Shown here in pieces: positions 48,401-61,461 of a DNA stretch of 64,000 bases. The translations under genes and the position numbers were made by a program. The stretch spans positions 13,853,668 through 13,917,667 of the forward strand of contig NC_061777.1 of NCBI RefSeq assembly GCF_022458985.1, given 5' to 3'. The stretch's first letter is position 1, and each line of letters begins with the position of its first letter. A model generated the notes under the pieces. That model searched no databases, was not told where the DNA came from, and saw only the letters and a list, made by a program, of their open reading frames with translations. Source of the stretch: Mugil cephalus. Lineage: Eukaryota > Chordata > Actinopteri > Mugiliformes > Mugilidae.

Positions 48401-51400
48401 AACCGCTCATTTTTTGTTTCGTCGTTAACGGAAAATCCAATGACCAAAACACACACGAACGAACCTAAGGATGTTCAAGACCAGTCACATGCACTGGCTT
48501 CATAGGTTTTCAAGCTGCCCTTCAAGTGACTCTCACACTATGAAATTCAGACTTAATTCATTTGGAAATCATGAGGTTGTTATTGTACTGCACAGCGACA
48601 AGCCATAACATTATAACCATCTGCTGTTACCTGTCACCTGTGGGTGTCATTATGACCACCTTCCAAATATTCTGCATGTCTCCCTTGTGATGTCAAAACA
48701 GTTTGGTCTGGACACTGGTAGTGGGACCTTTTGGATGCTGTGGGATTTGAAGAGAGGGGCCTCTGTGGATCTGGCTTGTTCCAATTCAATCCACATAAAT
48801 AACAAGATCCAGAAGTTCATTACAGTAAAGAGATCTGGTGGTTTTAATGCTGTGGCTGGAACTGTTGGTGAAACTGCGGCTAATAAGCAGCTCAACTTTC
48901 CTTCCACAGCACATGGTGCTAAATGCAGCCATGTCTCCCATTGCCACGATACGTCGAGGAAATATACAGCAAGTGTGCAATTAGACTTTTACAACAAGAC
49001 CTGACAGGTCCTCCATATCTTCACTGCTGCATCTCCTTGCACTTATTCACAATGACAACGCCTCACTCGTGTTTTCCTCCATCGTAATGAGAGTCTCAGC
49101 CAAGGGAAGGATTTTCTGCAGTTCTCCGGTTCAAACAATAAATGTTCTGTTTTAAATTTTAATGGCTTTCCAAGACTTGAGAACAGTAAGTAATTTTCTG
49201 CACAAATGGCTTCTAACTAATAAAAATATCACATTTCCTGCTCCAAGCTGAGAGTCAATTTATTCACACTGAAATCCCCAAATATATCCCGTTGCTGATT
49301 GCAGCTCCGGCCTGAGCCAGACATCTGACGTGTGTGAGCGCCTGCATGTGGGCAGCGTGTTTTTCACAGTAATCACGCTGCAACCTCTTAGTGTGATTTC
49401 ATTGGCAATAACAATGACATTTGGTGAAGCACTGAACTTTAAATGCCTGGAAACTGGAAATTATTTTCTCGAGCAAAAGTTCGGTTTGTGATGTGGCTGC
49501 AGTTTGTTCTTAATGTAGGAGCTAAAACCCCAACTTCCTTCTCTGTTAAAGCTTTTTTTTATTTTTTCCTTTTTGAAGCAAATGTATTCTGGCTTGTCCG
49601 TATTATATACAAGTTAATCCAATAATAAAAACCACCAACTTTGCTCCAGTTTCTCTAATGGACTAACATTGGCGTTGCCAGGTAACGTAGACTAATGGAG
49701 AGTTTTGTGCATAATGTACCGCACATCTTGTTGTTGGTGCACAAGTGCATGAGTAATGTTTAGTAATTGTTAATAATTTGTGGTCAGTACAATACAGTTA
49801 GAACTGATTATGTTCATCTGTTGGTTTTGAAGACACAATTATAATGAGAAGTGAGAAGTTCAATCAGAAATCACGCTGCACCATTATCCTGACTCCACTG
49901 AGACATATTCCTGCTCAGCTCAATGAATACTTACCCCACTAAATGACAATCGGGTGATAGACACACACACACAAAAATTTCTTCAACTGTGCAAACTGTA
50001 TCAACTGAATGAATTTACGTCTCTCCTGAGTGAGTGTTTAACTTCAGAGTTAATCACTCACCATGAACCTACTGGCGTACCGATGTAAAGGTGAGATGTA
50101 AAAGGCTCATTGGTCAGTAACCAGCAAAGGAAGGAGGTCTGAGTTTGGATCAATGGAGCATTTCTGATTTATTCACAGTTCCTGCTTCCGTCATAACAAA
50201 ATCAATCAGCTAGGAGAAGAGGAGCCTTGATTGAAATGTTAACTTTACATTTAACTGGTGAGTAACCTTCTTATTATGAGATGTATAGTGGTAATGTAAT
50301 AAGTAGGGGCATAATAATACTACAATAATATATATATTTTTTATTTAGTTACCTACAAATAGGAGCACATTGTATGGTTAGAGATTCAGAGGTGGAGTTA
50401 AACATTCAAATTTCACTTTTATTAAATCACTCAACATCCTTTTTCAGTGTTGCAGACCCGTTCGACTGCAAGGTTACGAACAAGTAAAAGCTGCGTTCAA
50501 GATTCATTCAGTTACTCACCACAAAAGGACACGATGTGGCTGCTGTCTTCGTGAACAAATTTCCTGGTGACGGCTTCCTCCATAATCTGCTTCACCTGTC
50601 AATAACACGGCAGATGCTGGATGACTCACTCATTAATATGCCACAACTGGTACAAACAGTCTGTGAGGGTCTCGCCTGAGTGGGGTCTGACTGAGCGATA
50701 AACATATTTCAGGGAATGATTAAGAGGGCTCATACGTTCAGTGCAGGTCTGCGTATAAAAAAAAGGGGCAGCAGTGTGAAAGAGGGAGGTGGGAGTTGAA
50801 AAGTTAAGAGCGGGGGGGGACATTTAGGAAAGAGGAGTGCATGTTAAGTTGTGGAGGGTGAGTCACCAGCTCTCATCCCAAGGACTACTGGGAAATGGAG
50901 GTGGTGGCTCAGGTGGCCCTGCTTCTGAACAACTTATAACCCTCAGCGGGAGCACTTTATTCAGCTGCGTCGAATGCTGATGACGTCCAATTCGTGCACA
51001 GTCCAAACTTCTTTTATAGAAGGAAGAGACGGAGAAGGTCAGACCCGCGTGCTCTCAGGGTGACGCTCATTAGATTAGGTTTTGTCGTCACGGCGATGTG
51101 TCCTTCCACCCGCGGACCTGACAACAGCCACACGCCAATATTGGCGAATAAATCCCTCCGGTGGCTATGGAGACGTCCACCCCCCCTCCCGTATGGGCAC
51201 CGCTCTGCAATCTGCGCGGAGAATATCAACCTCCGGACACGGCCACACAGATAGCTGTAATTTCCTGCCGAAATGAGTCTGTCCACAGTGACCATATTAG
51301 TCTGCCAAGTTCGCCTTCTACACACAGATGTACACTCACCGACACACACATACACACACACAATCACGAGGCTATCTTCGTGAGGACGTTCATCACCGCG

Positions 51401-52549
51401 AAGTCAGGACAAAACTAAATATCCACAGTCTCAAGGTATGACACGCACACATACAGCTCCTCCGTTCCTGTGGCTGATTTTTAGACTTCTTCCCAATCCA
51501 ATGTGGATCTTACCCTTCGGTGGTATGAGACAATCTTTTCTTCTGTGGTTATAAAGCAATATAACAAAATGAGATTTCATGGTGTGAAATTTACAGCTAG
51601 ACCATAAAGTTTTTCAGTAAGTGTCGTCGTGTCTTCAGGCAGGAGATTTTCCACTGAAGCTCAATTTTATGGGTCAGTGATTTCAATGTTTAGTTTACTT
51701 GCTGTACACAGAGGGGTTATGACACTCACCCGGAGAGGAACTGTGCTCTTCAGTGAAACTCATATCAGAATTTTAATTTAATTCAAAGTATGACTTATTA
51801 TTTATAATTAGAGCAGCACCGCAAGTTTTTATGTTTTTACTAGAATACTATTGATAACTGCTTTTAAATGTTGTGATTGGTCAAAATTTATTGTCTTCTT
51901 TACTGTTTTAATTTAACATGAGACATTACACTGAGCTGATCCAGTGTTTTGCTTTAAAAGTTTGAATCTTAAGAAGCTGTCATAGGCTGCAGGTAAAGTT
52001 GAGAACAAGCATAATGCATCGTATAATAGATATAATCTAATACGTAAAAAGCTCCTTTAAAGTGTATTTTAGCAAAGGTTCCACATTCATATTGATGTAT
52101 CATGAATATCTCTCATAGATTTAGTCGTCATTGTTTGGTTAGTACAAATGGCCACACGTAAATGTCCATTTTTGGATCATGCAGATGTGAGTACCTTAAC
52201 AGAAAAAAAAAAAGCATCTTCATGGTAACCAAAACTGATGCTGTGTCACCGCTGAGAAAAATTCACCCACTTCAAATGGGGCTCTCACTGTTAATGCATG
52301 ACAACGGACTAAACTGACCAATCGCTACTGCTAAACACTTGGAAAACAAATGTGCCCAGAATCTTGGCCCCCTGAATGGATTTATACAAAAACACACTCA
52401 CTAATTAGACAGCAGTCATTACGCAGACTTGGCCTGTTGGCATCGGCAGCATTGTTCTCTTCAGCATCAACAGATATGATTCATGCTGCCAGCTCAACAG
52501 AGACAGTGGCAGTCTGAGGTGATGCACACCAGCTCCACTCATGATTGGA

Positions 52550-52603
<54 letters not shown>

Positions 52604-55600
52604 TATATATATAAAGGCTGCATTCACAAACACATGCACGCACACAGACACATAAAGCACAGGGGACTTATACCCGCCAGTTTTCCTGTCAAAGTGCACC
52701 TGACATACTGAAAGCTAACTGATTTGCTAACTTGAGGGAGCACACTCCGCCTCGTGTTTCCCCATCTCTCTCATCTGGGCTATGGATCAGTCCTCTGAGG
52801 ATTTTTTTTTTTTTTTATGGTAAAGTGTCTGAGCACAGACAATCTGCAGGTTTCTATGGAGACGGCACGCGTGGCGGATCACTTCCGGCTAAAAGACAAA
52901 TAAACAACATTCATTTACCTCTGAAATAGGCAAGAATGACTGCGGCTCCACGGCACTGAGCACACTGGTGAGATGCACTGTGTCATTTCACATATTATCC
53001 AGTTGTGTCCTCGTGTGCTGCTCTGGCACCAAGAAAGCAAAAACCATTGAGAGCAGCCGTTTCTCCTCAAAAGCCACCAATATTATTACTATATTTTCAT
53101 AGATAATCAATGTGTGTGATGTTACAAGTCACAGAGGAGCTCTGGGGCTCTATTGCAAAGCCTGATGAATCTAACTAACTAACTTGTAGCTCGAAGGCGA
53201 CAGCCAGCGTGACAAAAGATCTTCTGAGTATTCCAATTAACTCCTGAAACAGCAGAGCCGAGAAATAGGAGCCAGAGAGAAAGCACCATCCATTAACCTT
53301 TATTATTCATCCTCCCCGTGCTGGCTGATGAATGAAGGGAGCGCGCAATGAAACAAGCATCAAAAAGTCACGACTGTTATCCACGTTAATCTAACGCACA
53401 CACAGAGCTGCAGTTTCACCAGGAAGATACGGGGCTGAATCACGATCCCATTATTTCAATTACAAGTTAATAAGAATGAAAGGGCAGATCCACCACAAGC
53501 TCAGTGAAACCACAACACAACCTGAACAATGTGACAAGGAAACCTTTTTTTTTTTTTTCCTTCAGGCCACGTGATCATCTTAACCACTCAGCTGTGCTCA
53601 GATGTGGAACACTCCCATTTTTCTGAGCACTTTAAGCACCTTTTGTCCACGTTAGCTGAACCACGTGGTGAACTTGCAAGAAGAAGCTCCAAACCTTCAC
53701 TGACGCAGGTTGTTTAGGCTTCACCTCAACTGTGCCAGCACCACATTTAAGACTGATTTTATGGGGTGTAGCAGCAACGTGTGTCCCTCAGCACAGACAT
53801 GTAATCCTATCTCATTCGTTCCAAAACCTCATTATGAATACACTCTCTTAGAAAGCTGTATAATAGTGTTTGGTATAACAGTCTCTACCAGTGTCTATAA
53901 CAACATTTGTTCGAGCAGAATAAACCACTGCATCAACGTTTTCTAGCAATACACCACCGGGAATCAGAAAATCTCTATTTAGCATAAAACTCTGAATAAA
54001 ACGGATCGACCGAGACGTGGCTTTAAAATAAGAGACAGGAAAGGAAAGCCTCTCCTCGTCTCTCTCTCTCCTTTAGCAAACACAGGTGCGTACTCAACCA
54101 GGCAGACGCAGGAGCACGACCCAGAAGCACAGGGCTTCTGTATCAAAGCTGAGGCAAGTAACAGTTCTCATTCAGTCCCACTCTGTGCCAGGAGGTAATT
54201 CTGCTGTCACAGACGTTCTCCGCTCTCTGGATATAATGGCCCACATCCAGGTATATCTGAGCAGACTGGTGGCACGAAACCAGCTGGACAAGGACAGCGT
54301 GAGAACACAAAGCAGAGAGACACCTTATGGTGCAGCCCACACTGAGTAATAATAATCATAAACCAATGGGAAAAAATAAATAAATAAATAAAACAACCCT
54401 GACATCGAGATTTCTTTCAAGCGGAGTAGAAATGGACTAATAGCACATCGTACTGCTGACATTTTCAACATGCTTGAAAAAGCAAACATTCGATCCTCTT
54501 TGAAATGTTGCCTAAAGATGCAGATGGTAAACAAGGAAATGAGCTTTTTTGTTATAAAATAAAAAACATACTCAACAACAATATGTAATGTTAAAATGTA
54601 AAATAAGTAGAATAGCTAGCGTTGCCCATTTTCACAAACAACTCTTTAAGGTTGACTCATCCAGTTACCAGATATTTGAGAGGTTTCCTTTCATATAATC
54701 ATTAACACATTATAACAAAAGGCCTGGTGTTTGCTTACAGGTTCCCTGGAAGAATAAAGTTGGGCTCTAATGTTTTTTTGGAGAATTAAAAAGCCTCCTC
54801 TTGGGACGCCGTCTATTTCAGAACAGAAACACCAACAGCTCTGAGAGTTATCTGCAGATCTTGAGATGAGAAAAAAAAAACAAATCTTTTTGCCTTTGGT
54901 TTATTCTTCATGAGCCCACTAAATACCCACCGAGCTGTTCTATAATTAATATTTTGTCCATCCTTCTTACCAATCTTCACTGCATGTATGTTTTATCATC
55001 ATGGTATAATTCATCTTAAACAATTTTAAGATCTTTTAAAATCATTTACCATCATCCATACACAGTAGCAAAAAGAAAACCTGAGGCTTAATAAGATTTG
55101 TTCCACCCGTCACTTCATAAGAGGATTCGAATCACTGGAACTTAATGCGGAGTCAGTGATTCTCATTTTATGGATATGGAGGTAAACACGAGGCCATATT
55201 TGCATTTCCCATACGACTTAGCTGTTTCTTAATTCATTTTAAAAAAAGGAAATGGCAACAAAATGTTAATTTTACTTATCATTTTGAGGTTTGAGTAAAC
55301 TCACATTTGTCTGGGGCACCAAGGTTTAGCTTGTCCATATAAAAAAAAAAAAAAAAGCAAACCACCTTAAAGGACCTTCATTAAGTCCTAGATGAGGATG
55401 AGGTGGGCTTTCAGTAACAAACTACGAGCCACTGTGAATGAATCCCACTGACGGCCTACATCCACACAGAAGGCAGGTTTTATCGAGGGAAGGTCTGGCC
55501 TCCACAGATAAGACTGAAAACAGGGACTCGGGAGGAAAACAATCAGACCAAAGTCTGGACATTCTTCTCTTCACAAGATCCAGGATGTGATTATTAGGTT

Positions 55601-57509
55601 TTGCTGTTTGGCAGAAATAAAGTCTAGAAATTTGAGAGATGAGAGCAGAAAGGGAAGGCCCGCAGCAGTCTTAAAACTGATATTGAAATTGTAATTTAGA
55701 TTAAGAGAAAGTTTAATATGTAACAATCTGCTTATATAAAAGTGTGGTTTTAACTGATCAACAGGTGCAGAGTTTAGATTATGCTGGAAAGATTCTGGCC
55801 TTGACATGTTTACTGTAAATGTTTATTAAGTGTGGGCGATATTAAGGAAACCTTCCCTGAACAAACACTGGAAAGTAAAAACCTCAGCAGTAAAGTACAC
55901 ACAGCTGAAGGACAATGAAAATAAAAGAGTAACACAGACATCAATTTACTAATGGGACAAGCTGATATTCAGCTTTATTATTTATTCATGAATTACAGAT
56001 CACCTACACAATGGATGTATTACAGTTGGCAGTTTGGAGACGAATTGGTTCAGCGGTGAATATTTTAATCAAACTGCTGCGATTACTTGGAAATTTTTTT
56101 ATTTTTTATTATAAACTCTGGGAAGCTTACGTTTGCCAGTGGCACCAGCTGTTAGCGTAGCTGAGGAAAAAATATTTACCAAAATGAGATTTTAATGAAA
56201 CAGGTTTCACCACACGGACCAGTTCTTACACTGAATGTTTTGTCTGAATGTTTACCTGCAGTAACTGCTGTGTTAGTTAGCTGTGCAGTCAGCTGAGCCC
56301 ATATTTCAGATTATTACTTGTGTTAATGGTGCAGTCCGATTTAGTAAATTCCTCCTTTGAGCTTTGACATGAAGCATTTTGTAATGTCGTATAAAAATAA
56401 TGGGTTGATTTCTTCTTCCTCCCATTGGAGGCTCATGCGCCTTGAGCTTCTCATCATCAGCCCTAATTTGCTTCAAATAACTCCAAATAACGTTGACTTT
56501 GCCGAAGCATTACCAAATGCAGTTTTATCACCATTTTAGATCCAAAAAAGCAAAGGACTGACTTAAGTTTCATAAGAGGATGAGCCATCTGAGGACGAGA
56601 AGCCCTTTAAGGAGCCTCATCTGGGGTTTGAATGTCAGGAAGACTAAACGCTGGCCATGTTTCCTCTGATCTCTGCTGAACTCTGGTCTTCAGTGTTGCT
56701 GCAGTAACCTCAAATGATGATGAGCGACGTGATGTGGTGGAAAACACAGACCACTGGAGCTGCTGCCATTTCCATATAGTCTAACTCATTACACAAATCT
56801 CCCTCTCTCTCTCTCTCTCTCCGTCTCTGTCTGTTGCTCACACACACAACACATACAGACAGTTTGTGTCTAAATAACACCACCAAATGGTCTGGCAGAA
56901 GGCTGATAGTTTACTCTGCCATTAACACCACAAACACTGACTCCAGACAATCTGTTTCCTTCGTGCTGCTTCTCCTTAAGGATAATTACTGAGATGCAGC
57001 TCTATGTACTGAGAATAAAAAGTATCGCCTACAAAAAATAAACTATTAAACGAACTTTAAAGACAACTATTAGTATTCTAATATTTAACATAGGCTTAAA
57101 AAAAAAAAAAAAAAAAAAAAAGTATATAAATATATATATATGCAAAGATGTTGAGAAACATGAGAACCCAAAGTCTTACTAGGGATCATCTGAGCAGCCT
57201 GTGCGTGTTTGCAGTGTGAACTATACGGCTCCATAAGACCAACATGTTTGTTTTTCCGACTCGATAACTGAACTGCTGAGCTGAAAACACCCACCTCCTT
57301 CTTGACGGTGCGCAGCAGCCTCTGACGGGTCTCAGCTTCTAAAAAACACAAATAATCCGCACGGGTCATTTTCTTTTTTCATAAATACATCTCCAACACA
57401 GCAAGACGTATCACTCCGGCCTGTGCTAAAACACACACGCACACAGATAGGACTTAGAAATAGCAATTTAGGACATTTTTTTGCTCCCACCTGCCATGAT
57501 AGTTGCCAT
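30458..57509 (-). CDS. sgsm1: Small G protein signaling modulator 1 (RUN and TBC domains)
   Basis: I resolve 25 coding exons on the minus strand: 57509-57491, 57338-57295, 50595-50520, 45250-45088, 44825-44679, 44587-44520, 43686-43541, 42746-42609, 42144-42020, 41548-41481, 41390-41227, 40874-40739, 39982-39853, 39441-39377, 39232-39087, 38537-38409, 38314-38132, 37762-37691, 37481-36417, 36321-36197, 35198-35116, 34979-34870, 34741-34645, 33611-33444, 30546-30458. They total 3,756 nt (1,251 residues). The RUN domain spans roughly residues 22-190. The TBC domain starts near residue 546 ([13 protein letters not shown]) and resumes after a long insert with the RabGAP arginine finger IEKDVQR (Arg 1048) and glutamine finger YVQG (Gln 1082). 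SGSM1 acts on Rab/Rap-type small GTPases in trans-Golgi and endosomal traffic, mainly in neurons. The paralogue SGSM2 fits less well at the N-terminus. Confidence 0.95.
30547..33443. other. SGSM1 intron 24
   Basis: About 2.9 kb. It contains a non-LTR-type tail (32330-32662) and no exon I can support. Confidence 0.5.
32330..32662 (+). mobile_element. Non-LTR-type retroelement 3' tail
   Basis: Ends CTGACAATAAAGCTTTGACTTTGAC, a common fish retroelement terminus. The body (TTTTGCACATTACTGGCTGTATTTTGCAC) has the matching character. Confidence 0.5.
33840..34310 (+). mobile_element. Dispersed fish repeat in SGSM1 intron 23
   Basis: Contains TTTTTCCTTGCCACTGTCG, then GTGCTCGCTTTTAGGGATTG and a terminal AAAATGTCTTGACACAATTTTGA. 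This is the typical 3' end of an abundant teleost repeat. Family not assigned. Confidence 0.5.
35549..35868. mobile_element. MITE-like element, copy d (SGSM1 intron 20)
   Basis: Termini CACAACATTAAAACCACC and GTGGTTTTAATGTT form an inverted pair. The internal GCCTCTGCAGAT and TCCACATGAATACCAGG match copies c and a. Confidence 0.65.
36417..37481 (-). other. sgsm1: SGSM1 giant exon 19, acidic insert in TBC domain
   Basis: One 1,065-nt exon encodes residues 674-1028, rich in Glu, Lys, Ser and Thr and low in hydrophobics. It starts [10 protein letters not shown] and keeps short family anchors ([34 protein letters not shown]) at both ends, with a long lineage-specific middle between them. It is predicted to be disordered. 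Confidence 0.9.
38584..38750. mobile_element. MITE-like element, copy e (short)
   Basis: AACATTATGACCACCTTCC at the left and GTGGTTTTAATGTTGTGGCTGAT at the right are inverted. Internally deleted. It lies between SGSM1 exons 15 and 16. Confidence 0.65.
42995..43478 (+). mobile_element. Internally deleted Tc1/mariner-like element (SGSM1 intron 7)
   Basis: Left end TGCACTCGCTGGCCACTTTA and right end GGCCGGTGAGTGTA are imperfect inverted repeats flanked by TA, the Tc1/mariner target. Inside, a frame beginning [13 protein letters not shown] (43127 on) continues with [17 protein letters not shown], a helix-turn-helix of Tc1-like transposases. It then runs into broken sequence. The catalytic DDE part is missing, so it is non-autonomous. 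Confidence 0.8.
47690..48396. mobile_element. Element with long (about 180-200 bp) terminal inverted repeats
   Basis: The left arm GATTTTCATTTTAAAATTCA...GTAAGAGCACATATGACG is mirrored by the right arm CATACGTGCTCTTACC...GAATTTTAAATTGAAAATC. The arms share CGTTAGAA, CGCCCG/GCGGCC-like and GTAAGAGCAC blocks. The central 300 bases encode nothing obvious. It looks like a long-TIR (foldback-type) MITE. Family not assigned. Confidence 0.65.
48594..48860. mobile_element. MITE-like element, copy f
   Basis: CGACAAGCCATAACATTATAACC at the left and GTGGTTTTAATGCTGTGGCTGG at the right are inverted. The internal sequence matches copies c-e. Confidence 0.65.
52554..52612. repeat. (AT)n microsatellite
   Basis: Nearly uninterrupted TA dinucleotides with one A interruption. 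Confidence 0.95.
57091..57121. repeat. Poly(A) tract
   Basis: About 24 consecutive A, followed by a short TA run. Confidence 0.8.
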
Positions 57510-58434
57510 GGATCCTGTCTCCTGTCTGCGCGCTGCACCCCTCCCATCAGCTGAGTGCCGCTGTGCGCCGAGATGTGGCTCACGACTCCACCTCCTCCCA
57601 GCACACGCCTCTTAAAGACACACACCGTGCTTCTATTGGGTGGCCCAAAATAAATAAAATAAAATAAAATAACATAAAAGAATAAATAAATAAACTAGTT
57701 TTATATTCGCAATCATTTCTTGTTCTTTAATCTCGTTGTATTCTTTAATCATTTAATATTGATGCCTAGGGCCAGAGCGAAGTGTAACAAATGCCATTTG
57801 AACAAATAGAACTTAAAAGAAGTTTTCACTCAGTTTTAAGTTAATGCAATGTGGTCACCTTTACGACAGTAGTTTTAAGTTTTCTACATCAATTATTTAG
57901 ACGATTAAGCCGATTAAACGTACTCCTGAACTGAATTATAACAGAGGAACATAAAATGTGACATGGGAGGAAATGTTTTGTCTTTGCGCCATCTCGTGGT
58001 CGAGATGTGGAATGACCGGTCAGATAGATACTGCTCCTGTAAATCCAAATAAATTATTTTAAAATAAATTATGTTTTGACATTAATTTTCATCCCCAATC
58101 TGAATAAATGACCGTGCTGCTCTACTATTATTTCAAACCACATATTCATTTATTTTGATTTCAGTTTTCAAAATAAATAAATTATATTAGAATATTCGCT
58201 AAAGAAAAGCGCTAAACGGAGCCTTTAATCCTTTATTTTCCCATCTTCACTTTATTTTATTTTTTTACTAGTTATTATCACACCAACAACAGGTATGTGT
58301 TTAATATTCTCATCCTGTCCAGAAGGTGGCGACTGAGTTGTTTAATTTAGGCCCCAAACAAACCAGTAAATGTATATGGATTGCGTTTTTCAGTTTTAAT
58401 AAAACAAATAAATAAATAAAATCTTACAGCAGTT

Positions 58435-58575
58435 TTCACACTTACGTGAAGCATACGAGAGAGAACATCTCCAAGAAAGAGTAAGAACACCAACAGGAGG
58501 AGCTGGTAGGCTTCAGTGAACCAGGGTGGGACATCCTGGGGCCGTGGGTCCAGCTCCGCCCGGAGGCCTGAGCTG
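58435..58575 (-). other. Orphan exon-like open frame with one hydrophobic segment
   Basis: On the minus strand a CACCTGACAG acceptor precedes an open frame reading SGLRAELDPRPQDVPPWFTE. A hydrophobic stretch AYQLLLLVFLLFLGD and VLSRMLH follow, then a CAC/GTAAGT donor. The frame is compositionally coding-like and has one predicted membrane segment. I do not recognise the family. It could be an exon of an unlisted gene between SGSM1 and SLC6A4, or chance. Confidence 0.35.
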
Positions 58576-59418
58576 TCAGGTGAATCAGGTGGTGAACAGA
58601 TGGTGAGATAACATGAGATGACAGACTGAGATGAGAGGGAGTGGACCCCCTTCTTTCCTCTGTTTTCCTCTCTCAAACATCCTCGTTAACCCAAGGATTC
58701 CCTCGCTGATATGACTCACACCTTGCTGTGGCTTTAGATAATGCGAGGTAATAGCATGTCTCGTTAAATGTCATACCAGGACTTCTGCCTGAGTAAACAG
58801 CACACCAGAGCTCCTCGCCGGTTACCCGCTGCCCACTTGTCTGTCGGGAGAATCAGCATTTTAATGTTTGCTTGCCTGAGTGAGTCAGTTTAGAGCTCAC
58901 AAACGTCTACACAACAGTATTTATTTGCATCAGAATTTGAATCAGGGTTCTGCACAGACGTTTGGAGGGATTCTCTCATTACGCTCATTAATCTGAATAA
59001 TGATGAAGCATGAATCACTCAAACAATGTATAAAAGGTGTTTGTGAAATAGCTACAAATGATAGAAAACTGCAAGGTTTTCCAAATCAACTCCAGTTTTA
59101 GAAATCACAGTGCTGTGACATATCCATGTCTCTGGGCAGGGGCCGGCATGCACATGTCCCATGTCCATGTGTGATTGGAGTCGACGTGCTCTAACAGGCA
59201 CCAGGGCATGTGATAGAGGCTCCTGTCAGTCTGATGTTCTTCTGTCCGTGTGTGCCAATGCACACTGACAGGATTGTATGTTAGAGAAGGCCAGTGCTGT
59301 ATGGTTTGTTGTTGTGTTGTCATGACTTTGGCCCTCAGGGGCCCTCACACCTCAGCTGAGCAACCACAGCCTTTTCCCCCCAGCTGACTGTTCACCCTTC
59401 CCCATCCTAGAGAAGACC

Positions 59419-59560
<142 letters not shown>

Positions 59561-61461
59561 GTCTGTCTCAGTGTGTCTACTGTTCCAATCATCAGGTGAC
59601 GACGAGAGACATTGCATCACGTGACTCTGGTCTGGTCTGGCCCAGACAGCTTGGCAACAGTTTGACAGTTTTATAAGGATGTTCGATGTCCTATCGCTCC
59701 GTCATGTCCATTTCCCAAAGTAACTTCATTTGATGCACTCCATCCGCTCACCGACCTGCATGACTCTCTCTCTCCGAATATCTAGTTTTCAAACGGCTCA
59801 GTGCTAAAAGCGGTGGATTTGATTACAAAGTCTTTTTATTAGGTTTTCCAGATGAGTGCAGTTCAACCGCCATGATTGTATTTTGCTGTCTTCACCAAAC
59901 TGTATTAACGCGACAGATCAGGAAACCAGGATGGTTAAACGTGTGCAGCTTTGTGCATGACAATGTTGGGGAAGTTCGCATGGACTGACCGCATGCTGAC
60001 CCTCGTTTACTGCCTTTTCATTGTTTCCATTTCGTCACTGGCTTCACTGAGGCTTTTTGTGGGGTTTTAATTGAAGCCGGATTTACACATAAAGGCGTGT
60101 GGACCTCCTCATTAGATTGTTTTCTGACCACTACTGCCAACATGAATGAACAATTGCAAAACGTCTCTAAGATGAATAAATAATATGAACATCTACTAAA
60201 TCATCTCTGCCGTTGTATTTTCTCAGTCCCAGTCTGAGTTAGTTTTGTGTATTTTCAAATTGGTCTGCAATTAACTCTTAAGTCTTCAACTATTTTGTTA
60301 TTTTGTCATAAATCTTAATTTATGTTCATTATTAACTGAATTTAATTAATTCATTAATACTGTCAGGTCAGTGCTTGGCAGGCTGCAAAGGGGTCAGCAG
60401 GATGATTATCACGGTTTCTATATAATGCTGGTGTAATGTAAGAACTTAAACTGGTAATTTACCATTAAAATGCCCTAAGACCTCCTAAAAACCCTGTCTC
60501 GCACGATGCATTACAACTGGGTCAAAATAATACATCACAATGAAATGTTTTTAATTTAGAATCTACACAGCAAAAGTATAAATGCATTATTGTTACAAAT
60601 AACTTACTAGAACTAAAAGGTTGTGCTCTGCAGAAAATGGATCATAACTGTTTTTGTTTGTTTGTTTGTTTATTTTTAGGTGGATAATAATGAATCATTA
60701 GCCTATAAGCAGCCTTTTATTGCTGTAACTGATCAGATTGGAGCTTGTTTTTAACTACGAAAGTTTAATTACACACTTTATACAACTGCAGTCATGGTAA
60801 ACATAAAAAGTGATTCCTTCACAAGCACAATATTTTACTTCTGAAATGTAGTTAGTGTACAATAGAGTGAGTGTATAGTACCAGATGTGTGCATCTCTGA
60901 GTCCTGTGGAAATCACAGTCTTACTACACTTCATTTGTGTGAATCTAACTTTCAGTTATAAAGTCCATTTCAAACATGTCATCAAAGGATGATGAATATC
61001 ACAGGAACTGCCTCGGCTAATATCAAAGGACTACTTTACTGGAGCACCTGTTGCTTGGATGCCAGTGAACTGAACCTCAGTGGTTAGTTAAACTCTTTTA
61101 TTTTAACAGGTTAAGTGAAACCTCTGGAAACAGTCCAACAAATCCAAGCTGCTGCTAAACTCACTGGGTGGAAAATGCAAACCCCCTCAATTTGCTGCAC
61201 AACTGATATGCTTTTATAAAGAAATCCATCCATATTGATCAATTGTAGTGACGCAATCGATTTAGAGCTCCTAAATTGATCTGAACTTTAGTTGAAAGAG
61301 CGTTAAAAGCTGCTGTCGATGTATAAAAACACGACCTTCCTACGTGTTCCTCCACTAACAGGTATCCTCAAGTGTCCGCTGCTGCTCCACCAACTCCTCC
61401 CACTCGGTCCTGTCATCATTATAGGAGAACCATCCTCCTCCCGGTGGAGCTGGTACTCTGA

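Larger units (their letters stand above)
45251..50519. other. SGSM1 intron 3
   Basis: About 5.3 kb. I see two transposon-like elements (47690-48396 and 48594-48860) and no supported exon. Confidence 0.5.
50596..57294. other. SGSM1 intron 2
   Basis: About 6.7 kb without a supported exon. It contains an (AT)n at 52554-52612, poly-A/T tracts and a short CT run near 56800. The rest appears unique and AT-rich. Confidence 0.5.
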
